From: Paenibacillus sp. SY21-1
Lineage (GTDB): Bacteria > Bacillota > Bacilli > Paenibacillales > Paenibacillaceae
Length of the DNA stretch: 64,000 nt
NCBI RefSeq assembly: GCF_005222705.1
Contig: NZ_STGF01000005.1
Coordinates: forward strand, 124,001 to 188,000
Direction: 5' to 3'
The notes beneath the pieces were generated by a model. The model did not search any database. It was not told where the DNA came from and worked only from the letters and a program-made list of their open reading frames with translations. Made by a program: the position numbers and the translations under genes. This document shows, in pieces, positions 44,701 through 53,536 of the stretch; positions within the stretch are counted from its first letter, which is position 1; the number at the start of each line of letters is the position of its first letter.

Positions 44701-47700
44701 CGTCATTCGCATGGGCTGTTTCGTACCGGCGATATCAAGGCAGCGTATGCGGCAGGCTCTGTTATCGCTTATGCGCGCAAGCAGGCAGGGGAGGCTGGGC
44801 TTGTCGTCATCAACAAGGGCAATAGCGCGGCGACAATTGAAGCGGATGTGGCCGGTTTTTTGCCAAACGGACTGACGCTCGTCGATCGATTGTACGGAAC
44901 GGCGCAATCGACTGTAGCCGGAGGCAAGCTGGCGTTGACGATTCCGGCGCTGACAGGGTTTATGATGACGAACGATGGTGTTATGGCCGAGGTTCCGGGC
45001 GTTTCCGGTTTGAACGCAACAGCCGGAGACGGGAAGGTTGCGCTCTCCTGGCAGGCTGTTGCGGAAGCGGAGGGCTACAACGTCTATCGGGCCCCGATTG
45101 AAGGAGGAGCTCTTACGCTGCTCGCTTCAGGGCAAACGGATACGGCGTATGAAGATCGCGAGGTAGCCAACGGAACTAAATATTATTATGCGGTAACCGC
45201 GGCAAAAGGCAGCGGAGAAAGCGAAATGCCGGACATGGTAGCGGCTACGCCGCATTTTCCGGTAGTATCCGTTGCGATTGAAGAGAAGGCTGCTGAAATG
45301 ACGATCGGCGTCGGCCGCAGCACAAGCATGATTGTCGTCGCTATCGCGTCTCCGGGCTTGACTGATGCCGCGGAGCACAGCGGCAAGCCGGCTCCTGGCC
45401 TGACAGCCCGTCTCGGCTATTACCCGGACGGCACGGACAAGGCGCATGCGCTGGAAACCAAGCTTAGATACAAGGAGGATGGAGCTGGCGGCGTCAAGCT
45501 GTATGAGGCGGCATTCGAGCCTACGGAGGCAGGAAGCTATCGTTACTTTGCCAGGGCGTCTACGGATAACGGCGAAACGTACACGCTGTCGGCCGAGGAG
45601 GCGGTGCAGACAAACGCCGATTCTGCCGATACGAGCGCGCCGGCCGCGCCGACGCTTGAGGATATTCCGGTCGAATCGAATTTAACGCGGCTGGCATGGA
45701 CGGCGGGAGACGAGGAAAGCAGCGGCTTTGAAATTTGGCGCAAGACGGAGCCAAGCGGCGTCTTTGTCAAAATAGCCGCGCTCCCGGCAGGCCCGGATAG
45801 CGTCACTTCATATACCGATTATTTGGTAAGCAACGACGTCACCTACACCTATAAGGTTGCGGCGTTCGACCAGTCGTACAACCGCAGCTATTCGGAGGAA
45901 AAAACGGTTACGCCAAAGCTGGTCATGGTCGATGTTACGCTAAGGCTTCATATCCCGGCCTATACGCCGGCAGAGGATGGCATCTTTTTGGCAGGCAGCC
46001 TTAACGGCTGGAATGCAGGCGGCAATGAGCTGAAAGTTCCAAGCGGAGCGACGAGCCGCGATGTCGTCGAATATACGTTCAAGATGATGGCAGGCAAAAC
46101 GATTCAGTACAAATATACCCGCGGCAGCTGGGAAACAGAGGCGTTCACAAGCCATGCGCGGGTGCCGGGCGACAAAGAGGATATGGGCAACTGGGCGTAC
46201 AGCTCGACAGATACGAATATGAATTTGACGATTAAAAATCAGGGCGGAAACAGGATGGTCGTCAACGACTATGTGCTGCGCTGGGTGGATATGCCGATGA
46301 TGATTGCCATGCCGCGCATTTCCTACGGAGAGGATATCGCTTATACGGCGGCGGCTAATGAGAGCAGCTTTACATTAAAGGCCGTTGTGCCGTTTGGCGT
46401 CAGCTTTACGATTAACGGCGAGCCGCTCGCAGACGGGGCGATGGACGCTTACGGCCATGTGCAGGTGGACAATATTCCGCTAAAGTCGGGGGAAAACAAA
46501 TTTGTGCTGCATATTGAGCCTACGGCGGAAACGCTTGCCCAGCCGTGGTTTGTCGACAAAGGCCGGGCAAGCCAGGCTACCAAAACGATTTCGCTCACGA
46601 TAACAAAGCCCGGTGGCGGAGGAGGCGATAGCGGAACCGAAAACGCCGGAGGAAGCGGGCCGTCGACACCAGGGGATCATGCCGCTGTCCGCTTAAGTCC
46701 AGTCAAGAATGCGGAAGGAAACTGGCTGGCTGAGCTTCCGGCGGGTAAAACCAAGCTGCTCGTACCGGCTGCTTCCGAGGCATTCGGGGAGAACGGCAAG
46801 CTGACGGTCAGCAACGGACAGTTTGAAGCGGTCATTGCCGGCGTTACCGCAGAAAAAATAAAAGCATGGCTAGGTGCTTCGAATTTGCGAAGCGTTGAGG
46901 TCGCATTCTCGGCCCGCGGGCTATCTGCCGAAGCGTCCGAGCAATTGCGCAAGGCGGCTGAAGAAAAGGCATCAGCGGGGCTTAAAGCCGCAGGGCCGGT
47001 CTATGATTTCGAGCTGGAGATCATTGGCGCGGATGGGAAGGTGCATAAGGTCAACAGCTTTGAGCCGCCGGTTGTTCTGACGCTGAAGCTTAACGAGGAA
47101 GCGGATGCCGGACTGGCGGGCATCTATTATATGGGAGCGGACGGTTCTCTTGCCTATGCCGGGGGGCATGTGAAGGATGGACGCATAACGGCTAACGTGA
47201 CCCATTTCAGCGCATACGGCGTATTGGAGTACGACAAACAGTTTCATGACGTTGCTGCGGATTATTGGGCGTACGATGCGATTCGCCACCTGTCAGCCAG
47301 ACACGTCGTGTCAGGCGTCAGCGAAACGGCGTTTGCTCCGCTGCGCGCGGTGACTAGAGCCGAGTTCGCAGCGATGCTCGTGCGCGCGCTTGCGTTAAAG
47401 GCAGAAGGGGCCGCCGAATTTAAAGACGTCGACGTTTCCCGGTGGTATGCGGGCGCTGTCGCGGCTGCGCACGAGGCAGGTATTGTGCATGGCCGCAGCG
47501 CGGAGTATTTTGCTCCGAATGCGCTTATTACGCGTCAGGAAATGGCGGTAATGCTTATGAGGGCATACGCGCTGAGCGCAGCGCCGAATGGGAATACGCT
47601 TGCGTCAGCTGCTGCTTCCGTCTCGGTAGAATTCGCCGACGGCGCCCGTATAAGCGAGTGGGCGCGCGAGGCGATCAGGCAGGCTACGGGGCTCGGCTTG

Positions 47701-47802
47701 TTAAAGGGACGGAGCGGGACCCTTTTTGCGCCGCTGAACGAAGCGAATCGTGCGGAAAGCGTTCAAGCCATCGCGCAATTGCTGAAGCGACTTTCTTCAT
47801 AA
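41728..47802 (+). CDS. Giant S-layer-anchored GH13 amylase/pullulanase
   Basis: This 2024-residue secreted enzyme hydrolyses starch-type glucans at the cell surface. The signal peptide is cleaved after AYA (about residue 36). Two pullulanase X25-like modules (84-175 and 176-280) are followed by a CBM34-like domain (289-415). The GH13 catalytic domain (about 424-1080) keeps all four regions: DGVFNH from Asp617, nucleophile Asp788 in GWRLDV, acid/base Glu827 in LGEEWG, and His891-Asp892 in GSHDTTR. Two fibronectin-III-like domains, a CBM20-like domain (1400-1505) and a Gly-rich linker (about 1628-1650) lead to three SLH domains (1838 to the end) that bind secondary cell-wall polymer. Alpha-amylase, neopullulanase and amylopullulanase specificities cannot be told apart by eye. 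Confidence 0.92.
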   Translation: MRNEAIRWKKHTALLISAILLLQMWMAAAAPGRAYAESEAAGREEAADTVGGKHSETAEQGALSEAAEGPSADVLIDRPGGASDWYLTGSFQGWNNSGTSFAHLVGEFYAISIVLDAGTHEFKLTKNGTWDGFSNNGNNFSLTLTEASKVNVYINDELQQARISVPGVEGLASYAPTLGVNKWPRLVGSIQTVFQEPEWSPSEAGQLFVDYYFNNTVYKLQAAIPAGRYEAKAAFGADWEESYGYNGSGDNLSVVVLDSSEVTFSLDYSAQERVLTHDYKPVDGQFDGMIRTDRIQFDSRSATFKKPFGAIAEGQQPLTLRIAAKKDDVQAARVELSNAEALASTFDMRKVTSVGELDYFETIIPGEVFRGIGVWGYKFILIDGPAKVEFGDDGQRGGTGSAADEGAVPFELTVYDANFHTPDWMKNAVVYQIFPDRFFDGETSNNRAKLVDGYRGDRSEDRTGEEILPFPLQYFDGGVEGEPAPDQVWGEWSDIPEMPDRLTPENKPYFPDSTTDGIWTNEFYGGDIQGVEAKLNYLESIGVTAIYFNPVAWAGSNHKYDATDYKHLDPMFGEPVYHTPGDPKSGLDYKATRIASDKIFIDFAGKARERGIHIITDGVFNHVGDDSIYFDRYEKYPEIGAYEYWAKVWDHVNDDDMTQAQAEQAVIDGFIGKINPATGTNYKYPEDFEFTTWFTVHNQKVLSRDNAYMYKYDSWWGYDSLPAMDAVEPAEGDEHGLEGLHEWNVQSYREHVIGYDLTQMNEQEQQAAMQHTASQRWNWMGASGWRLDVAPDVSFGTWEKFREAVKSQTGLANANGRPIDDPIILGEEWGVATHYLLGNQFDSVMNYRFRAALQSFLTGGSAESMHAALESIREDYPKEAWLAMLNLVGSHDTTRNITKLDHPEYEENRIGIAEPATDKARKLQELTAIFQMGYPGAPMIYYGDEVGLEGTKDPDSRRTFPWERVAEENGAFSGTGSYASLFGVYQKAADIRHSHGLFRTGDIKAAYAAGSVIAYARKQAGEAGLVVINKGNSAATIEADVAGFLPNGLTLVDRLYGTAQSTVAGGKLALTIPALTGFMMTNDGVMAEVPGVSGLNATAGDGKVALSWQAVAEAEGYNVYRAPIEGGALTLLASGQTDTAYEDREVANGTKYYYAVTAAKGSGESEMPDMVAATPHFPVVSVAIEEKAAEMTIGVGRSTSMIVVAIASPGLTDAAEHSGKPAPGLTARLGYYPDGTDKAHALETKLRYKEDGAGGVKLYEAAFEPTEAGSYRYFARASTDNGETYTLSAEEAVQTNADSADTSAPAAPTLEDIPVESNLTRLAWTAGDEESSGFEIWRKTEPSGVFVKIAALPAGPDSVTSYTDYLVSNDVTYTYKVAAFDQSYNRSYSEEKTVTPKLVMVDVTLRLHIPAYTPAEDGIFLAGSLNGWNAGGNELKVPSGATSRDVVEYTFKMMAGKTIQYKYTRGSWETEAFTSHARVPGDKEDMGNWAYSSTDTNMNLTIKNQGGNRMVVNDYVLRWVDMPMMIAMPRISYGEDIAYTAAANESSFTLKAVVPFGVSFTINGEPLADGAMDAYGHVQVDNIPLKSGENKFVLHIEPTAETLAQPWFVDKGRASQATKTISLTITKPGGGGGDSGTENAGGSGPSTPGDHAAVRLSPVKNAEGNWLAELPAGKTKLLVPAASEAFGENGKLTVSNGQFEAVIAGVTAEKIKAWLGASNLRSVEVAFSARGLSAEASEQLRKAAEEKASAGLKAAGPVYDFELEIIGADGKVHKVNSFEPPVVLTLKLNEEADAGLAGIYYMGADGSLAYAGGHVKDGRITANVTHFSAYGVLEYDKQFHDVAADYWAYDAIRHLSARHVVSGVSETAFAPLRAVTRAEFAAMLVRALALKAEGAAEFKDVDVSRWYAGAVAAAHEAGIVHGRSAEYFAPNALITRQEMAVMLMRAYALSAAPNGNTLASAAASVSVEFADGARISEWAREAIRQATGLGLLKGRSGTLFAPLNEANRAESVQAIAQLLKRLSS

Positions 47803-47934
47803 TGATGCGCAAGCAGCATCCGATGAGCTTCGTCTAATGAAGCGGGAATGCGAGGCACCACACGAAAGCTTTTGGCTGAAAAGCGGAGCTTGCAAGCGGG
47901 CTTTGTTTATGGTCACATAGCGACTCTGTAAGAA

Positions 47935-47971
47935 GAAGCGGGCTGCCTGAAGAGGCGGCCCGCTTCTATTA
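47935..47971 (+). terminator. Terminator after the amylase
   Basis: GAAGCGGGCTGCC (47935-47947) pairs with GGCGGCCCGCTTC (47954-47966) with one G-U pair and a six-base loop, followed by TATTAG. The stem is strong, the T-run weak. Confidence 0.75.
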
Positions 47972-47994
47972 GTCTGCAAGCAAGGAGGAGCTGT

Positions 47995-48042
47995 ATGCAA
48001 CTATTCGTCTTCCGCCCCCGGCTTAACAGGAGCGCGGAATAA
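47995..48042 (+). CDS. Possible 15-residue leader ORF
   Basis: A 15-codon frame, MQLFVFRPRLNRSAE, is preceded by AAGGAGG six bases upstream of its ATG. It lies 210 bases before the GH106-like gene and just after a terminator. The strong ribosome binding site is its only support; it could be chance or a regulatory leader peptide. The rest of the 47803-48254 gap shows no other gene. Confidence 0.25.
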   Translation: MQLFVFRPRLNRSAE

Positions 48043-48204
48043 CCGAGCAGGCTCGGCCTATTGGAGCGGAGGAATGTCCGCAGGATACTGTGCGTTTGAA
48101 AGTGATGGTTGCGTATGCATGCGGGGGAGTCGGCGGAAAGGGCGCAGGCAGCCTGTTAAAAATCAGCATCCGAATGTGAAAATCCATCTCTGTCATCGCA
48201 TTCA

Positions 48205-48218
48205 AGGAAGCGCTACCA
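48205..48218 (+). promoter_or_regulatory. Imperfect cre-like site before the GH106-like gene
   Basis: AGGAAGCGCTACCA matches the cre consensus with two mismatches, 36 bases before the start codon. This is a weak candidate. Confidence 0.3.
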
Positions 48219-48254
48219 TAGAGACAGACGATTAAGGAAGCGAGGGGAATAGCG

Positions 48255-51200
48255 ATGAGCTTTGAACAGATGCGGCGGCGCTTCGCGGCGGCCGACCCGC
48301 GATTCGGCCCTGTCCCATTCTGGTGGTGGAGCGGCGACGAAGTGACAGAGGAGCGGATAAGGTGGCAGCTTCAGAAGTTCCGGGCAGGCGGTCTGCGCAA
48401 TATCGGCATTATTCAGCTCGCCCCGACGGGACCGCAATACGGCTCGGTTGGCGATCGGCCGGTTTTTTTCAGCGAGGAGTGGTGGAGGCTGTTCGAGATC
48501 GCGCTGCGAGAAGCGGAGCGGCTGGGCATGTATGTGTGGTTCTACGATCAAATCGGCTTTTCCGGCGCCAATCTGCTCGCCCGGCTCGTTGCCGAGCATC
48601 CAAGGCTCGCGGGCTACCAGCTTCGGAGAATTGCGGAGGGGGCAAGCACCCCCGAGCATGCTGAGCTGCTTGCCGAACAGGATGGATATCGCTACGTCGC
48701 CGTCAGACAAGGCTTTAACTGGCTGGACCCCGAGGCCGCAGGCTTGCTGATCGACCGGATTCACGGTGAATTCGAGCGCCGCTTCCCGCATGATTTGGGG
48801 CGAACGCTGGCCGGCAGCTTTCAGGATGAGCTGCCTCCCTTGCCCCTGTGGACGCCTGAACTGTCGGAGGCTTACAGGCTCCGGCATGGGGAGGAGCTCG
48901 CCGAATGGCTTCCCTTGCTATTCGAGCAAGCGCCTGGCGCGGAGCAGGTGCGCAGAAGGGTGTACCGGCTTTCCGCCGAGCTGGTGCAGCAGTCCTTTTT
49001 TATTCCGCTGTCCGACTGGCACGAGAAGCATCATATGCTGATCTGCTGCGATCAGGCAGGTCCGGCAAGACGGGTTGAGGTTCACGGCGCTCAGCGGCTG
49101 TATCTGGATTATTTCCGTACGCACAGATGGTACAATGCTCCGGGTTCGGATATGGACGGCGAGATCAAGCCGCATGCGTCCATGGTTCATTTGCATGGCG
49201 GCCGAAGGGTGTTTCTGGAAGCCTTTCATTCGAGCGGCTGGGGCGGGACGCTGGAGGAAACGCTGCATTGGCTTGTTCCCTGGTTTCAGGCGGGAATGAC
49301 CTTGTACAGCCCCCATGCCGTCTATTACAGCACGAGAGGCGGCTGGTGGGAATGGGCACCGCCGGATACGGGCTGGCGGCAGCCCTATTTTGAGCATTAC
49401 AGCCTGTTTGCGGATACCGTTAGCAGGGTTTGCGGCCTCTTAAGCGAAGGGACCCATGTCGCGGATGTAGCGGTTCACTATCCTTCCTACGCGGTTAGCG
49501 GACTGATGACGCTGGAGGACGGGGAGCCTGGCGAGCATCCGATGGCGGTATCGAATAGAACGCCTAACGATGCGGTTGGGCATATTGATCATATTTACAA
49601 GCAGCTGACCGGAAGATGGAACCGCAAGGAGCTGGATGATCGCGGAGAGCTGCGCAGGGTTCAACGGGATTACGATATGGTGGATGATTCTGCGCTGTTG
49701 AAAGCCGAATTGGCGGGCAGCCAGCTCGTCATTGCGGGCGAACGCTTCTCGGTTGTGCTGCTGTGCGGAACCGAGACAATGGATGATGCGGCCAGGCTGA
49801 AGCTGGAGGAATGGATCGCCGGGGGCGGCTGGGTGCTGGGCGTAGCGATACCCGAGGAGCAGCGGTGCCTTACGGGCGCGCAGTATGCGGATACGCCGCA
49901 GCAGGCCGCGCTTCTGATCGACGAGCGGCTGCCGAAACGGATCATCGGCGACGGAGACACGCTGCAGCGACGCACGGATGAAGCGGATATTTTTTTATTG
50001 CTGCCAGCAGGACAGCTGCTCGCCATGCATCAGCCCGCAGAGGAGGGAGCGACCCATCCGGCGCCAGCGAAATATCGGCTGAAGACAGCTGGCGAGCCAG
50101 AGCTATGGAACCCGGTTACCGGAGCGTTCCGGACGATTCCTTACAGGCGGGATGGAGAATGGATCGAGCTTGAGGCGGCTTTTGCGGACTGGCCGGCTGC
50201 GCTGATCGTATCCAGAATGGCTTCAAGCGGGGAGCAGGACAAACGTTGCTTCAAGCCGGAGCCGGCAGGATTGGTTGCCGCCGAGCCTGTGGAGCTGTCG
50301 GCAGGCGCAAGGGAGCTGGAGGGCCTCTGGCAGATAACTGCTGTGCCGACGCTGGACAACCGATACGGGGATTTCGATCTGCACGACGAGAGGCCCGCGC
50401 TTCTGGGCATTGAACGAAGACAATTCCGCGTCATGACGGAGGAGCAAGGAGCAAGCGGCGAGCAGGCTGGCTGGCATCGACCGCAATGGGACGATGCCGG
50501 CTGGGAGCGGCGTTTGTGGAGCGAAGCGGCTTATTGGCGGGCGTGCAAAGGCTCGACTTACGAGGAAGCGAGCTCCTATCCTGTCGTTTATAGCGAAACG
50601 TTCGGAGATTTATCGTACCGGACATGGGCGGGACGAATGGGGAGGGTGCCGCGCCGTTTTCTGAACCTTGGCAACGCCGAGCAGGGGGAGAGCGTATGTG
50701 CGCGAACCTATGTGATTGCGCCGAAGGCAGGACGGTACTGGATTCGTGCGGAGAGCAACGCGGCGTTAAATGGAGAAATAAATGGGCAGCCGATTGCATG
50801 GCAGGGCGGTCCCGAGGAGCAGACCGCCTGGGCTGAGCTTGAGGCGGGCGGCAACCGGCTGCTGCTGCAGGCAACGGCGCTCGCAAGCGGCTTGCTTCGC
50901 ATCGGTATTGAGGTGAACTCTAAGGAGGATCTTCCTCTCCCCAAATATATTTATGCGCCAGCCCCAGACGGGCAAGCCGCGCTAAGCAAGACGATCATCT
51001 CCCCGGAAGGTCGGCGCGTACGGAAGGTGCGTATCGAATTTGCAGCAAAAGGCCGGGCGGTGCTGCAGGTGAACGGAACGGCGGTGACCGAGCATGGAGA
51101 CTTTAATCCCTATATCCGTCAAGGTCAAGAGGAGGTTGACGTTACGCTTTGGTGGAGAAGCGGCGGGAATGAGCTTAAAGTTGTGCTGCCCGAAGGGCAT

Positions 51201-52091
51201 GGAGAGGTGCTTATTGACGGAGTTGTCGAATATGGGGATGGGGGGCAGGAGCTGTTCTGCAGCGAGGAGGATTGGCGCGATGAGCAGGGCAATCCGGCGC
51301 TGGTCTACCATGAAGCGGTGCTGCAATTCGCGGAAACAGAGACGCTCTGGATTACGCAGCGCCGTCATCCGCTCAAGGATGTCGAATGGCTGATGCCTGT
51401 ACCCGAGCCTTCTTCCGCTCCGCTGCCGTTCAACTGCAATCCGTCTGCAATCGGCCGCGCGGTGTGGCTTCGCTTTCCGCTACCTGCAGGAGCCTGTGAA
51501 ATGAAGCTGCAGACGGCTGCCATAGCCCGAGCGTGGCTGAACGGCGAAGCCGTCGCGCTGCATGAAGGCAAAGCGGTGTTTGCGCCGCAGCAGGCGGGAG
51601 CCGTGATGGCCCTCCGGCTGGAGCCTGCCGGAGCGGAGACGGAGGCTGCGGTGCTGACCGGACCAATCCGCTTCCGCACTGCAGAAGTGAATGGCGCTCT
51701 CGGAGATTGGCGGACAGCGTTACATCTGCCCCATCATAGCGGCGCCGTGGAATATGAGCAGGTATTTCATACGGATACGGCTGGCGTGTTCGCGCTTGAT
51801 CTTGGCCATGTGCGCGGAACCGCGCAGGTGTGGATCGATGGCACGGATGCAGGAGCCCGACTATGGAGGCCTTATCGTTACGTGCTGGGCCGTCTTGAGC
51901 CAGGCATGCACCGGCTTCGCATCCGGGTGACGAATACGTTAGGAGCCTTTTACGAGACAGGCCGTCCGTCTGCTGTCGTAGGTGCCAATCAAGCGATCAT
52001 GTATTGGTCGAAAAAAGACGAAACCGCATGGCAGCCGGTATTTCCGGCGGGTGGCCTGTTCGGGCCTGTCATGCTTGGACAGCAAGCTTAG
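48255..52091 (+). CDS. GH106-like glycoside hydrolase (alpha-rhamnosidase type)
   Basis: This 1278-residue enzyme has no signal peptide and is therefore cytoplasmic. The N-terminus, FGPVPFWWWSGDEVTEERI, and the segments GMYVWFYDQIGFSGA, SFQDELPPLPLWTPEL and HGGRRVFLEAFHSSGWGGTLEE resemble GH106 alpha-L-rhamnosidases and related unclassified hydrolases. C-terminal beta-sandwich regions with carbohydrate-binding character follow from about residue 900. GAGGGG lies eight bases before the ATG. The neighbouring importer, GH2 and GH95 genes fit degradation of rhamnose-containing plant oligosaccharides such as rhamnogalacturonan fragments. The general hydrolase assignment is good; the rhamnose specificity is less certain. 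Confidence 0.78.
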   Translation: MSFEQMRRRFAAADPRFGPVPFWWWSGDEVTEERIRWQLQKFRAGGLRNIGIIQLAPTGPQYGSVGDRPVFFSEEWWRLFEIALREAERLGMYVWFYDQIGFSGANLLARLVAEHPRLAGYQLRRIAEGASTPEHAELLAEQDGYRYVAVRQGFNWLDPEAAGLLIDRIHGEFERRFPHDLGRTLAGSFQDELPPLPLWTPELSEAYRLRHGEELAEWLPLLFEQAPGAEQVRRRVYRLSAELVQQSFFIPLSDWHEKHHMLICCDQAGPARRVEVHGAQRLYLDYFRTHRWYNAPGSDMDGEIKPHASMVHLHGGRRVFLEAFHSSGWGGTLEETLHWLVPWFQAGMTLYSPHAVYYSTRGGWWEWAPPDTGWRQPYFEHYSLFADTVSRVCGLLSEGTHVADVAVHYPSYAVSGLMTLEDGEPGEHPMAVSNRTPNDAVGHIDHIYKQLTGRWNRKELDDRGELRRVQRDYDMVDDSALLKAELAGSQLVIAGERFSVVLLCGTETMDDAARLKLEEWIAGGGWVLGVAIPEEQRCLTGAQYADTPQQAALLIDERLPKRIIGDGDTLQRRTDEADIFLLLPAGQLLAMHQPAEEGATHPAPAKYRLKTAGEPELWNPVTGAFRTIPYRRDGEWIELEAAFADWPAALIVSRMASSGEQDKRCFKPEPAGLVAAEPVELSAGARELEGLWQITAVPTLDNRYGDFDLHDERPALLGIERRQFRVMTEEQGASGEQAGWHRPQWDDAGWERRLWSEAAYWRACKGSTYEEASSYPVVYSETFGDLSYRTWAGRMGRVPRRFLNLGNAEQGESVCARTYVIAPKAGRYWIRAESNAALNGEINGQPIAWQGGPEEQTAWAELEAGGNRLLLQATALASGLLRIGIEVNSKEDLPLPKYIYAPAPDGQAALSKTIISPEGRRVRKVRIEFAAKGRAVLQVNGTAVTEHGDFNPYIRQGQEEVDVTLWWRSGGNELKVVLPEGHGEVLIDGVVEYGDGGQELFCSEEDWRDEQGNPALVYHEAVLQFAETETLWITQRRHPLKDVEWLMPVPEPSSAPLPFNCNPSAIGRAVWLRFPLPAGACEMKLQTAAIARAWLNGEAVALHEGKAVFAPQQAGAVMALRLEPAGAETEAAVLTGPIRFRTAEVNGALGDWRTALHLPHHSGAVEYEQVFHTDTAGVFALDLGHVRGTAQVWIDGTDAGARLWRPYRYVLGRLEPGMHRLRIRVTNTLGAFYETGRPSAVVGANQAIMYWSKKDETAWQPVFPAGGLFGPVMLGQQA

Positions 52092-52101
52092 CGACAGCGA
52101 G

Positions 52102-52136
52102 GAGCGGTGCCGGCTGCGACCGACGCCGCTCTTTCT
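52102..52136 (+). terminator. Terminator after the GH106-like gene
   Basis: GAGCGGTG (52102-52109) pairs with CGCCGCTC (52124-52131), with an inner CGG/CCG pairing, followed by TTTCTAT. Confidence 0.65.
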
Positions 52137-52327
52137 ATAAAAGAGGATAAGCCGGGGAGGGACGGGCCGTGACCGTCTATTTGACGGAATCCCTGTACCT
52201 CCTTGAGTGAACAGCCGAAATTTATCATGCTGGTGAACGTAGAAAACGCACTCCGCATGAGGCCGAACGGCTGCGGGTCTGCTCCGCACCGGCACCGAGC
52301 CAGTCTCGAAAGCGCTGTCCCTACATT

Positions 52328-52341
52328 TGGAAGCGGTTTCT
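52328..52341 (+). promoter_or_regulatory. cre-like site before the second sugar transporter
   Basis: TGGAAGCGGTTTCT matches the cre consensus TGNAARCGNWWWCA except for the last base. It lies about 60 bases upstream of the predicted -10 of the transporter operon. The remaining 52137-52509 gap holds no other gene. Confidence 0.55.
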
Positions 52342-52396
52342 TAAAAATCAGCATCGCAATCTTAGTTTTCTTCAATTTCGCTGTGACCCGATGACT

Positions 52397-52406
52397 TGTA
52401 AGATGG
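52397..52406 (+). promoter_or_regulatory. Possible -10 region of the lplB-type operon
   Basis: TGTAAGATGG contains a -10-like TAAGAT (52399-52404). The same ten bases recur at 56265-56274 before the sensor kinase gene, each time about ten bases after CCCGATG or CCCGTTG. The -35 here is poor (TTTCGC), so an activator would be needed. Confidence 0.45.
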
Positions 52407-52509
52407 GGATATGGATAGAACGCTTTCAATGCGACGAAACATCTGTTCATTTGTATTTTGCCAACAAGACACTGTTTTTAGAAGGCTTCGGAAAGGAGAG
52501 GAAGGGCTT

Positions 52510-53496
52510 TTGAGCGCAGAAATCAAGCGGTCGGTTCCCGCCCCCTCGCAGGCGGCAGCGCCAAAAACGCTATGGAGACGGCTAAGGCGAGAGAAATATC
52601 CCCAAGCATTCGTGTGGATCGGCATTGTACTGCTGTTCGTATTTCATTTTTTACCGCTTTTCGGCATTTTGATGGCGTTCAAAAATTATTCGGTTACCGA
52701 CGGCATTCGCGGCATTTTTACCAGTCCATGGGTAGGAATGAAATACTTTCAGGAGTTTTATAACGACTATCAATTTCAGAGCATCGTCCGCAACACCCTG
52801 GCATTAAGCCTGCTCAAGCTGGTGTTCACGTTTCCGGTGCCGATTCTGTTCGCGCTGATGCTCAACGAGCTTAGAGTGCAATGGTTTAAACGCGTCGTGC
52901 AGACAGTCAGCTATTTGCCCCATTTTATTTCATGGGTGGTTGTATACGGTCTCGTAGTCGTATTTCTGTCCGGAGAGTCGGGCATGGTCAATCAATTTCT
53001 GATGGCGGTGAATCTGATCGATGAGCCGATCGGATTCCTTACCAGTCCCAATCATTTCTGGGGGCTTGCCGTAGGCAGCGCGATCTGGAAGGAGATGGGG
53101 TGGTGGACGATCATTTTTTTGGCTGCGGTGTCGGGCATTAATCCGTCCCTTTACGAGGCGGCGGAAATCGACGGTGCGGGGCGTCTGTCGCGGATTTGGC
53201 ATGTGACGCTGCCCGGTATAAAGGGGACAGTCGTCGTCGTGCTGATACTGGCTTTAGGCAGCCTGCTTGGCGGCGGATTGGTCGGCTCGAACTTTGAGCA
53301 GGCTTTCCTGCTGGGCAATTCCCTGAATGCGGAGAAATCGGAAATTTTGCAAACGTACGCCTTCCGGATGGGACTTGCGCAGGGACGTTATTCCTTCGCG
53401 ACGGCGATTGATCTGATCCAGTCGGTAATCTCGATTATGCTCATATTGGCAAGCAATTACATCGCCAAAAAAACGACGCAATCCAGTCTGTTCTAG
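52510..53496 (+). CDS. ABC permease, LplB/YtcP-partner type
   Basis: This inner-membrane permease of the LplB family (polysaccharide and oligosaccharide importers of firmicutes) has 328 residues from a TTG start at 52510. An AAGGAG lies eleven bases before that TTG; an in-frame ATG at 52411 would add 33 residues that look unlike the family and overlap promoter-like sequence. Features include FLPLFGILMAFKNYSV at the N-terminus and the EAA loop SLYEAAEIDGAGRLSRIWHV, core EAAEIDGAG. It pairs with the next permease gene 40 bases downstream. The neighbouring glycosidases suggest a branched plant oligosaccharide as cargo. No ATPase is encoded in the cluster. Confidence 0.88.
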   Translation: MSAEIKRSVPAPSQAAAPKTLWRRLRREKYPQAFVWIGIVLLFVFHFLPLFGILMAFKNYSVTDGIRGIFTSPWVGMKYFQEFYNDYQFQSIVRNTLALSLLKLVFTFPVPILFALMLNELRVQWFKRVVQTVSYLPHFISWVVVYGLVVVFLSGESGMVNQFLMAVNLIDEPIGFLTSPNHFWGLAVGSAIWKEMGWWTIIFLAAVSGINPSLYEAAEIDGAGRLSRIWHVTLPGIKGTVVVVLILALGSLLGGGLVGSNFEQAFLLGNSLNAEKSEILQTYAFRMGLAQGRYSFATAIDLIQSVISIMLILASNYIAKKTTQSSLF

Positions 53497-53536
53497 CAGC
53501 CGGAGGGCAGGAAACAAGAAAGGAGGCGCGCAAGCC

